NCBI RefSeq assembly: GCF_000315625.1 | Contig: NW_005434670.1 | Span: 281,898-345,897, forward strand | DNA length: 64,000 nucleotides | Source: Guillardia theta CCMP2712 | Taxonomy: Eukaryota > Cryptophyceae > Pyrenomonadales > Geminigeraceae | Direction of reading: 5' to 3' | Shown here: in pieces, positions 31,799 through 41,800 of the stretch | Layout: each line of letters starts with the position of its first letter | Numbering within the stretch: the stretch's first letter is position 1 | Made by a program: the position numbers and the translations under genes | Notes under the pieces: generated by a model | Databases searched by the model: none | Told to the model about the DNA's origin: nothing | The model's input: only the letters and a program-made list of their open reading frames with translations

Positions 31799-32280
31799 AT
31801 CCCGGAGTCCTCCCGACGTCCGTGTGAAGCAGGAGGGCAGAGCCAGGGTGGGATGTAGGGAGGGCGAGAGGTGCGGAGGAGCAGGAGAGCAGGGGATGTG
31901 CGAGTGGAAGTAGACTAGCGCCGCGCAGAGGATGGCGAAAGGCGGAGGGTGCCAAGCTGAAGCGACGGTTGCGCTGAGAGATCATTGATGGAGGGTGGGG
32001 TATGCCCAGGACGGGTAGCTGGAGCCTTTATTCCATGAATAAAGATAGGGGTCACAGGATTCTGACACTTTCTGCAGGGGTACGGTACTGTCAGTAATGG
32101 TGTTGAGTGAACCCCGGGCCAGGCAAACTCGGCACTGAATACCCGCCGGGCCCGGCGGCGACCGGGCCCGGAGCTTTTGCTTTTCTCGGGGTGGCAAACC
32201 TGACTCGGCCCCGAGTTCATCGGGCGGAAATGCGCGGGGCAGTGGATTGATGGTAGGAGAGCAGAGGGCATGAGCGCAAG
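31799..32280. other. intergenic with paired islands
   Basis: This is the 5' flank of the CHAT gene. About 31985-32100 is GGGGTA/CAGGGGTACGG-rich, and about 32100-32220 is CGGGCCCGGCGGCGACC-rich, so a small pair of the two island types lies between divergent genes. Confidence 0.5.
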
Positions 32281-33118
32281 ATGGTGAGAGAGGAGGACGA
32301 GAGCTCGAACGTGATCGACATGGTGATGCAGCTTGCGCTCAAGGAATGCTCCATGTGACGATTGCGTCCTCCAGAAAACTCACTTTGAGCATCAGTAGCA
32401 CTGAATCCTCCGTTGTCCGTCTTGGAGTATCCTCGCACACAGCTAGGAGATGTGCTCTCCAGATCAGCACACCTTATGAATGTCAAGATCAGCGGAAGCT
32501 CTCAGCCATCCAGCCGCGATCATCCGTCTCACGTTGCTTCTGTGCTGCAGCGCGATCAACCCTGCCCGTACTTCGTTGCTGTGTCCCGAGATGATTAGAA
32601 GCTCGAAACTTCAAGACAGACGTCTGTCTGCTGGTGATGGTGCCGTTCCCCTTGTGTTGTTCTGAGCTGTGCTGCACAAACTGTTGTCGCAGCCCTACCT
32701 ACCCTCAAGCAGGAGGTGATAGCGCGCATTAGCACAAGACTGTCATACGAGATTGTTGACGTCCGGTTGAGCAGAGGGATGGGGAGGATGTGCGGCATAT
32801 CCCACGAATGATGCCAGACAGCTGTCATATGAGACATGGTGAAAGGAGTACATGTTTGCAAACAGGTGCTGTCCAAGGAAATACCAAGCGCTCTAACGGG
32901 GCCAACAGGCCGGTGATCATCAGCGGCATCAGCGATGACTGGGGATGTCGAGGATGGGTCAAGACATGCGAAAGATGCCATAGGGGTGGAGAAGCTGTGC
33001 ATGTATCATACTGACCTTGCTGACCTTTGTCATACAGTCGACTGCCTTATGTCAAACCAGATCTCGACCTCCTCGAGACAATGTTTGAAAAGGAAGGAGT
33101 CGAGCAAGATTTGGAGAG
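32281..33118 (+). pseudogene. 5' exons of an unrecognised gene, apparently cut by the inverted duplication
   Basis: Several stretches look like exons. 32281 to about 32354 encodes MVREEDESSNVIDMVMQLAL and ends before GTGACG. About 32413-32590 holds LGDVLSRSAHLMNVKISG and VASVLQRDQPCPYFVAVS. About 32709-32790 holds EVIARISTRLSYEIVDVRLS. About 32867-32943 holds NRPVIISGISDDW, which resembles the start of a JmjC/cupin domain. About 33038-33118 holds PYVKPDLDLLETMFEKEG. The last ends GAGAG|GT exactly where arm 2 of the duplication begins. Reading straight on stops three codons into the arm, out of the ankyrin frame. I infer a gene truncated, or given a new 3' part, by the duplication. A JmjC identity is only a hint. 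Confidence 0.4.
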
Positions 33119-34114
33119 GTGCAGCTGAGCTGGGAGGAGGCCATACAGAGCGGAGAGATCGAGCGGATGGAGGAGCTGATCCGCGAGGATGCCCAACTTC
33201 TCACCAAGCCCATGCGAGTCGCAAGGATCATCAATGCCCCGCGCCTTCAGGGTAGAGACGGCTTCCCTGTGCTGCCCATCGTTGCTGCTGCTCTGTACCG
33301 CCGCTTCGACGTCGTTGACGCGCTGCTGCCGCACTACGGAGCGATAGGAATGCAGTTTGACGCGTTCGTCATGACCGTCTTGTCCGGGAGCAAGCGAGCT
33401 CGTCAGGCGCTCAAGGAGATGCTAGGGGAGCATCCTCACATCCTCAGGGAGCTCTGTCCCAGCAGCGCTTTCATCGGAGGTCGGCAAGCCACCCATCCCC
33501 TTGCCTCGTCACGTGGGCCGACCGAGGACCTCAGGCTCGTCGGCTGCTCCCTTCTCGAGATCGCCGCGAAGTTGCAGCTGACCGACACGGTACAGCTGCT
33601 CCTCCAGCTGGGCTCGACGCACACGCTAGTCTCTGCCCTGCAGGCTGGTGCGGTGGAAGAGCTACGGAGGATCTTGCGACAAAGCCCAGCTGGATTCAAC
33701 CTTGTCAATCGTCACTTTGACGGAAGGAGTGCGGCGGAGGCGAACATCCATAGCATGACTCCGCTCATGTACGCAGCCTGCAGGAACGACGTGGCGATGG
33801 CACGCATGCTGCTGGAGGAGGGAGCCGACATCTTCGTCCAAAGGAGGGGGCAGAGCTCTACCTGCATCAACTACGCGCAGATCTATGACCGGAACGTACA
33901 GCAGCGCTTCCCCATGCTGCTGCTGCTCCTCGAGGAGTACAGGAGGAGGAGGAGGGCAGGGGAATGTCCTCCGGACTGGATCAACCTGAGGGAGAGGTGC
34001 AATGAATGGATGGACAGCACGCACCCGGACGCAAAGAACCTCATCGTCGAGTACGAGCTCGATATGGATGAGGACGACATTGAAGGCGTTGACGAGGTCG
34101 TCTCGGAGCTTGAG
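33119..34114 (+). repeat. 996-bp inverted duplication, arm 2
   Basis: Inverted copy of 27737-28732 with one mismatch (33780). It starts at a GTG codon of the ankyrin region, directly after an exon-like end (GAGAG|GTGCAG). The frame remains open through the arm and continues into new sequence to a TGA at 34247-34249. Confidence 0.93.
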
Positions 34115-34249
34115 AGGCACTTGGTTGCATCCTGGCTTGAGCCATATAGCCTCCACATGGCGTGTAGCGACATGGCCATGTGTTTAGTCTTGAGAGGAGC
34201 GGGAGAGGAGCGCAAGAGGCTCCTGTGGAGGAGGAGAAGCGAGGATTGA
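33119..34249 (+). pseudogene. duplicated ankyrin segment with new C-terminal tail
   Basis: An open frame of about 376 codons carrying the same ankyrin-like repeats as the C-terminus of the CHAT protein, but without the CHAT domain. It has no in-frame exon or good start codon upstream; an in-frame stop lies at 33086. After the duplicated part it adds about 45 codons of new, arginine-rich sequence (GAGEERKRLLWRRR). The single amino-acid change (Tyr to Cys) and the intact frame show that the copy is young. Whether it is expressed, for example as the 3' part of the interrupted upstream gene, cannot be seen. Confidence 0.5.
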
Positions 34250-35243
34250 AACTCTCCCTCCTCGCTCAACTCTCTCCATCCTACTCGGCTCAGCCCGTTG
34301 AACAGTGTCGCTGCAGTCATTGCGTCCTCCTCTTCCGAAGTTCCGCCTCCACCAGTCGCGCGAAGTTGTCTCAGAGTCACGTAGACTCAGAGGCAAGTAG
34401 CGGGCCCCGGCCCAACGGTCCGATCATGGGCCGATCGGACTGGCACACAGTTGTCCTCGTACTGACTCAGGAAGTTCAAGTGCCGGCGTCACAGTTCAAC
34501 TTACTAGTTAACTGGGCCGCCCGCCCGCCGCCGGGCCGCCGAACTCGCCGTGCCGGGCTGATTGAGTCAGTTACCGTGCCGGTTCTCCGGGACGGTCCGG
34601 GACTCCGGGCCCGGAAGCTTCAGACCGGCCGGGCTACCGTGAGTAACGGAAATAAAACCGGCTATTAAGAACCCCCACCCCCACAATGCTGTAAAGTTCT
34701 ACACATAAAGACCGCACGACCCTACCCCTAGGGAGAATCCAAAATTGATTTCCTATTTGAGGAAAATGGAGGGTAGTTTGATAGTTACATTGGGGGTAGG
34801 AGCTGTCCCAGTTTATGCAAGAGGGGGTAGGGGTTAAGCCAGTGTGAGTTGACAAATGGTGGGTGGGTGGGTAGTTTGCGTGTTGGAAAGGGGTCATTTC
34901 TAGGGCTATTGATGGGGATAAGGAGGGGTGTCGTGAATTTTGATTTGATTCTTCAAGGGGTAGATTCCCATGTATTTGATAGGGTGGGGGTGGGGGGTGT
35001 TCGTTCTTGCTGTCTCCTACGCCCGCCGTGCAGAACATCCCTGCTGCGTCCTCCACCTCCCCCGCCCCTCTCACGCCCCCCTCCTCTTGCCCCCTACTGC
35101 CTCATATCATCTCCTTCCTCGTCCCTTGGCCTTGCCTCCTGTTTCTCTCCCTCCTCAAGTGTCTAGTGCTGCCAGAGATCCAGCTCACACACTCCTCGCA
35201 ATAGCAACCAGCGTTCAAACTCTGTTGCTGATCCGCGCACATC
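34250..35243. other. intergenic with paired islands
   Basis: About 34370-34660 is a GGCC/GACTC island. About 34661-35000 is a GTACCCC-type island, here G-rich on the plus strand (GGGGGTAGGGG, GGTGGGTGGGTGG). About 35000-35200 is C/T-rich DNA that probably holds the promoter or 5' leader of the gene at 35244. No gene is supported. Confidence 0.55.
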
Positions 35244-35831
35244 ATGGCTGGTTGCGGTGTCCTCGGCATGGCCTTCGCATGCAGTGCGCTCTACTCGTTT
35301 ACTCCTCACTCTACTTCACCCGTTAGCCGCAGCCATTCTCCTCTTTTCTCCCGCTCCCCCTCGTTGAGCGTGGCCTATAAGGGGCCGGAGACGAGGGACA
35401 TTCCTCCCTGGGAGGAGGAGATGCTGGAGATCTTTGCGAGGTCCCCGCTGTTCAACCCCGAAGCTAGCCGCAAGCGTGTTGAGAGGAAGTCAGCACACGG
35501 CCATGCTGGGCCGGATGTCGACCTGGATGCCGCACTGGACTCCAACAGCATGTATGGGATCCGGAGCGACATCATGGAGATCTTCGTTCTTGCAGCAAGG
35601 AACAAACCCGGTGTACGTCTGACTCTAGGAGAGCCCAGTCGACCCGAACCCGCCTCTCCCAGGGCTGCAGTGAAGCAGGTGACTAGCCGTGTGGCGGAAC
35701 GAGAGCGAATCAAAGTCGTCAGGCCGCGGCAGGAGGCTGTGAATGGCGGCAATGATTCGAGCTCAGCCCAGCGGTCATGGGAATCCGAACTCCACTCTAT
35801 CTTTCAGGCAAATCCGCTCACTAGAAAGTGA
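35244..35831 (+). CDS. small protein with N-terminal leader and three short IF-motif repeats
   Basis: A single-exon frame of 195 codons with an ATG start. Residues 3-18 are hydrophobic (GCGVLGMAFACSALYSF), followed by a Ser/Pro-rich stretch without acidic residues (about 20-44). This looks like a signal peptide plus transit-like region, so import into a complex plastid or secretion is plausible. The mature part has three related short units: EEEMLEIFARSPLFNP, RSDIMEIFVLAARNKP and ESELHSIFQANPLTRK, each with an acidic helix, an IF pair and a proline. They read like repeated linear binding motifs. No family is recognised. The gene is convergent with the sacsin-like gene, 46 bp from its 3' end. 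Confidence 0.65.
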   Translation: MAGCGVLGMAFACSALYSFTPHSTSPVSRSHSPLFSRSPSLSVAYKGPETRDIPPWEEEMLEIFARSPLFNPEASRKRVERKSAHGHAGPDVDLDAALDSNSMYGIRSDIMEIFVLAARNKPGVRLTLGEPSRPEPASPRAAVKQVTSRVAERERIKVVRPRQEAVNGGNDSSSAQRSWESELHSIFQANPLTRK

Positions 35832-35877
35832 AAGATGTGCCTTGTTGTGTTTCTTTACTATGATATTCTTTTTGTCT

Positions 35878-38800
35878 TCATAAATTCCCGTTTCCCTTGT
35901 TACCCGTCCCTCTCCAGCAGGCGGCAGAGAACCTGTAAGCACCGTCATCATCACCGAGCCACCAGTCAGTCACAGCGTAGACCTTGTGAGCATGACTGGG
36001 AGCAAGGAAAGGCTCCAGCTCTTGCCGGGTGAGAGGGGAGGGCCTTCCCTCCCTCATGCATCGCTCAATAGCGCTGGGCACGGGAAATCATGTCAGGAGT
36101 GTCGGAGAGTGAGGGAGGTGGTTCACCTTCGCTCGTAGACATGACCGTCGGAAGCGAGGACAGGCTCTTTCATGAGCTCCTGCGTGATGGGGCACGAGCA
36201 TAGCTCCCTGCTCGCGCGGTTGACAAGGGAAGGAGGAAGCACATTGCAAGGTGAGCCACGTACCTCAGCCTGTCTTGCCTGGACACCAGCTCCTCAACAG
36301 TACCCTGAAGGGACTGGAAGTTCCGTTTGACAGAGTGCAGCTCCTTTTTCAGCTCGACGGAGTGCTGGATGAGCTGCTTCTGATCGAGCGAGAGCGGAAC
36401 CTCCATCTTCTTCAATAGGCTCTCAACGGCTGAAACAACCTCGGAACTCGTGATGCCCTGGCCTCCTTCCCTCGTGACCTGAGGGACTTGTGGGGCAGGG
36501 GCTGAGTGGTCGCTGGGGAGGGAGGGAGGAGAGTCTTGCGGTTGAGCTGAGCAGATCCATCAGGAAGCATGCAAGGCGTGCAAGGAGGTGTACTTGTGGG
36601 TTTGAAGGAGAAGAGATCTGACGATAGCATCCACTTGGTCTGATTCATGCCGATACGCACGGGCAGGCGTTGGATGCCGCAGTCTGCATGGCGGTCATGT
36701 CATGTCCGCGACGCTACCTCACTCACCCATGTCCTCCTCTTCATCTGTACTGGGCTGGTTCTCTCCTATCACTCCGTAGTGGAAGTTGCTATCCTGCTCG
36801 AAGGCGATGATCTCTCCTACCCGGAACCTGCGGCACGGCTATCCCACGAGTCTCTGTCAGAAGAAGCTGCTGGTTGAGAGCAGTTCGACTACCTCGAGCA
36901 CGAGCAGCTCGTGGTCCATGGGGACAAGTTTGCTCCCAGGTGAGCCCCTCGTTCTTAACGAGTCCCTGCCTTCTCCCTTCATCCCCATCTTTTCCATCGC
37001 CTCCAACATGTCCGCCGGCTCCAATGCTGTAAGTATGGAGTCAAGACAACATCTTGCCAGCGAGGATGCAGCAGACTTAGAAGGTAGGACAGGAGAAGCA
37101 GATTCCTTCCCAGCTGGCTGCCGATGTACTGATCTACAGCTGAGGCCAACACCTAAGGGGAGACAGTGAGTGCGAGCCGTGGAGAGATGATGGAGATCGA
37201 CCTGGTAGGAGGAGAGATGAGGAGGAAGATGGTTGGCAAGGAGGATCCTGCCTCGCGAGTGATCCAGGAAGAACCATGTCTGCTGGCTTCTTATCTTTGG
37301 TAATCTCCTCCAAGGACAAGCACCTCAATGCTACTTCTGCTAGACACTTGTCTGCCGTCTAGGAAGAGAGAGTAGCGGAGGGTCTCAGTGAAACACACTT
37401 GCAAGCTTGCCAGCTTCCGTTGGACCTCGTTCTCTCCCACCTGGACGTAAGCTGAGATGACGACAGGAAACAGTCTCATGCCTTACGTCCTCGTGGCACA
37501 TCGAGAGCAATGCCGTTGCAAATTCACGAGAAGACAGCCGTGCTGTAAGAGCTGCAGCCTCCGGGCATTCCATCACCGAAGGCTCCTCCTTGACAAGCTC
37601 GTCATCAGCAAGGGACAGCACAAGAGCGAAGGAGGTACCAGCAGTTGGTGACTCAGTGCCTTGCTGAGGTCTCGGATCCCGAGAACAGAGCAGAACGCCG
37701 TGAGTGAAGGATGGACAAGTTGTACGACATTGCGGTCGATGGTCAGCAGAAGCTCCCGGTCCTGCCATCACATCAACGGGGCAAGGGCTTTTGATAGACT
37801 CTAACCAGACAGTGGAAGCAATCTTGGCTGGATCTCAGGACACAGTGGACGTCTGGAACAGGCAGCGAGCCGTGGAAGTTTGCTCCGGAGTCTGCAACTG
37901 CTCCAATCACCTTGTAAACATCCCAGTCAGCTCCTTGGATTCTAAGGTTGCCAGACCTTCACTACAGCTGCCAGCTCGTTGGGGTTCAGCGGCAATCTGC
38001 GGCTCTGCTCGACATGACGTTCACAGGGAGCAGGAAGCGGAGGAGGGAGCACCTCGCTGCTGACTTCGTGGAGAAAGTTCACCAGGTCATCCGTGGAAGG
38101 CTCCTCTTTGCATCCCAGTGACTGCAGCGAGTTGAGAAAGAAACGACGACAGGGATCAAGACCCGCAACAGATGCTCGTGAGTTCCGAAGCTTCGGGGGA
38201 CCTCGAACATGAAGGGTGCATAGTCTCCTTGCAAGCTGCAAGCAGTGAGCGAGGAGGAGGCGCAGGGTCACAGTGAGACCGGAAGAAGAGGCGGGAGGCC
38301 CGCACGAGCTTGACATCGCCTGTGGGGCCCACGGGGATAAGCTCGATCGTCTGAAGGCTCTTCCTTTGCTTCTCCGTCATGCCCTGTGGATGGTGAGCAA
38401 GAGCAGCAGGGAGGAAGTTTGTAGATTGACCTTCCAACTTCTCCCCAAGTATCCCAAAAGTTTGTGAAAGCCCTCGGTCAGCTCCTCCTCGACTGGCCAG
38501 AGGGACACGGGGACTCTCTGAAGCCCTTGGAGGTGCTCGAGGACGCGGGGGAGTGGAGGAGGACTCTGCGAGGAGGTCACATGACATGAGCACAAGTCAA
38601 TCTGCCGGCACCTCAACTTTGAAGACTTTGCACATCATTTGGTTGAGGTTCACATCCCCTGTAAGGATGGGCGAGACGGACCAGACCTGCACTTGAGTCG
38701 TGAGCCATTGGGATGGAAGATTGTATTGCGATTCAGGAAGAGAGCGAGGTAGTTGATGACGATCATGTTGGGATGCCATCAAGTGAACAACTCAGAGGAC

Positions 38801-41800
38801 CAGGTGACGTCACCATAAACTTGTCGGAAGCCAACGAAACCTCTTGAAATCGGCACAACTGAACTTCGTGAGTCCAATGCTTGTTGTTTACAAGTACAGG
38901 AGGCAAGAGAGCAGGCACAAAAGGTATCGATCCTGTAGCGACAAACATGTCAGGGAATACCTCCTCTGGAGATCCGGCAAATTCCTACCAAGCTCTGTAC
39001 AGAACGCCGAATTCTGAAGGGACGAGAAGTTGTTGACCAGGTGCCGCATCAGCATTTCTGAGGTTTCAACACAAAAGTTCTTCTCTTGGTCATCTGCAGT
39101 CGAAGTAGCAAATCGAGATGTGACTTTCCTCGCGCACTAGCAACAGTGTCACTTGATAAGGTAACAAGAATCATAAACCTACAATGAGAAACAATTCGGC
39201 ATCTATGAACGTCTTGAGTCCGAGCTGACGCAATATGGACAACCACTCATCGCTTGTCATGTCTCCTTGCGGAAAGAGTGGCTCGGAAGAAAAGATTCTC
39301 CATAACAACCTTTATCGTGTCAAGAGCAGAACCATCGATGGCGGAGTTATCACCGGTTGCTGGGGTCGAACAACTCGTTCGGACGGTACAGGTGCTCTCC
39401 AACCTCCACGAAGGCAAGCTCTCGCAGCTTGTCGACAAGATTCGTCCTCCTTTGTATCTGAGAGTTGAGATCACAAAAGTTCGGCTGCTCATACTTCGAG
39501 GTGACCTTAGGCCAATGGCAGCGCAGCTGCTCCAGCGCAGCTTGTCTCCGGGAAATGTCAAAAGTCTGAAATTTGGGGAGAACAAACATTTCGAAGAGCG
39601 CCGCATCATCGAGTTCTTCAACGCCTAATGCTGCAAACAAGGTTAGCCCTCCGATCATCTACCCTATCACCGGCTTTTACCATCATAGAATCTTTTCTCT
39701 TGCAACTTCAGCAGCCTCTGGTCTTCAACATGAAGAGGAACGTTGGTGGGGCAGAGGAAATAGTCTCCTTCATCGATTGATACAAAGTTGCCTTGCTTCG
39801 TCTCGAAGATGGGAAGACTTCGAAGCGAACGTATTTCTGATGTGTTGATCATATTCTACGAGTAAACAAATGCAGTCAGGAAGGTTTGAATATCGTGTAT
39901 GCACAGTCACCGTTCGATGTGCGTTGGCGAAAAATTGAAAGACTGCAACACATTCGTTTGCTGGAAGATTGGACCTCAATGCTCTGTCACCGGTGCTCAC
40001 CGAGGACAAGGAAACAAGCGCTTGGCGAGCAAAGGCAGTAGGATCTGTCTTCGGCAGCAAAGCAGAGAAGACTGGCAAGTATGTGTCAAAGGATCAGTAG
40101 TGGATTGAAGGACAAGGTAGTGCCTGGATGAATAATGGGACATCCTAGTTGTCTCAGTCCTGTGAGGAGAGGGTTCCTCTGCAGGTAAAGTGTAGTCGAT
40201 TCCATCGAGTGACCCTCCGTCCCCTCCGCATCGAATTCGAGGCGATCGCTCCCGAAGTCAAAAATCCGCAACTCTTGTCCCTCACCCGCCAACTCAGTGC
40301 TCTCAGCAGGCAGGTCTTCGGTCAGGTTCAGGACCTGCACATGTTTCAGTCCGTCATGACAACACAAGGCAGCAAACCTGCATGATGCACTCTGAAGACA
40401 CCAGGTCGCCGTCGCACAAGGGGATGAGAGGCCACTCGTCGACGAGATAAATTCCCCGCACCCCAACAAACTTCCAAAAGTTGTGGAGCCACCCCGGAGG
40501 AGGAAGCCCGACGCCTCCGCTGCTGTAGCCGCTCACACGCCTGCACCTCTTCCAGCTGGCTGGCAGCACAGAGTCAAGTCTCCGAATGAAAAGTTCAGGT
40601 GTGAATCGCTTGAGCGACGTCGATTGAAGGAATTCATCGTTACTGAACCAACCCCTCAACCTGTTGTGACAATGTCAGGGCACAACAACAGAGAACCGAA
40701 GCTTTCTAGACCTCGACGAACAGCGGTGATGTACAAATGAGTTTTTCAAGCCGGGAAGTAAATTCTACAAGCATGTCAAGTTCGTCAGAATGTGGACCTG
40801 GGCTGACCTGCTCCTCCTCTGAAGCTACAAGGGCGTCGTGGGGAAAATTGACAATCGTGCCGTTGGCTAATGGCAAGAGGCGAACAGAATGAAGAGATCT
40901 GAAATCTTTCCTGCCATGGCTCGAGAGGTCTTGCAGGCAAAACTCAAGCACGTCGATGGCAATGTCAATGTTGTCGCTGTTCTCCTGCTTCACGACACCT
41001 GCGACAAGGTCGATGTTGTCAGTCGTGGGAGGCGCGGGCCTGCATCGTGAGCAACCTGCAAGAAGAGCGTCGAAGAGACGAGGGTCGCCCTTGAGCCTGG
41101 CCCTCACCTTGTCAGGGCTGATCTCACTGACGTCTCGGATCCCCGCATTTCGAATCTCCGACCCGATGAAAGGAGGACAGGAGAAGAGAGGAAACATGAG
41201 CGCACACAGGCGCTGCAAGCTGCTGTTGGAGGCTTCGGGAGGAAAGACTCCGGCTTGCAACTTCACAAAATTTCCTGAGCTGAGCAAGAAAAGTGGGAGT
41301 TGGCCAAGTTTGCTATAAACTGGCCGATGGACAGTGTCGATGAAAGGGTTTTCAATAGAAGAAAGCTGAGGCCAGAGGGAGTAGAAGAGAAGGGGAACAT
41401 CCTTGAATCGCGGGCACAGAGCAGAAACAAGGTCAACATACGCATCGCTCGAGCTCTCCAAGAGCTCTTGATTCCACTCCAGCTCGAACCTCTCGATGCT
41501 CGAAAGATTCTCCTTGCTGAGGCCCTGCTGAAGCAGGGCAAACGCATTGGACGTGAGTTCGAACCAGCCGTTGATGTGCACCGGAAGGCCCGTGCGCATC
41601 ACTTTGCTGTATGCAAACAGATGCCCTTCAAGCTTCGGCAGCGTCGACCCGTCACAGGAGAGGAGAGCAGCAACCGATACGCAAGGAATGAGTTTCTTGG
41701 TCTTCTGTTCAAGGGCCATCTTGCGGCTAGTGCGTGATCCTATCATGCCAGCGATGAGCCAGTGATGCTGCTGTCTGACGTCATTACGATAGTTCAGGGA

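Noticed and set aside
32867-32943. Firm JmjC demethylase call
   Set aside because: Only one short motif (RPVIISGISDDW) fits; the Fe-binding residues are not visible.
27737-34114. Terminal inverted repeats of a transposon
   Set aside because: The arms are coding parts of the CHAT-ankyrin gene, no transposase lies between them, and I see no target-site duplication.
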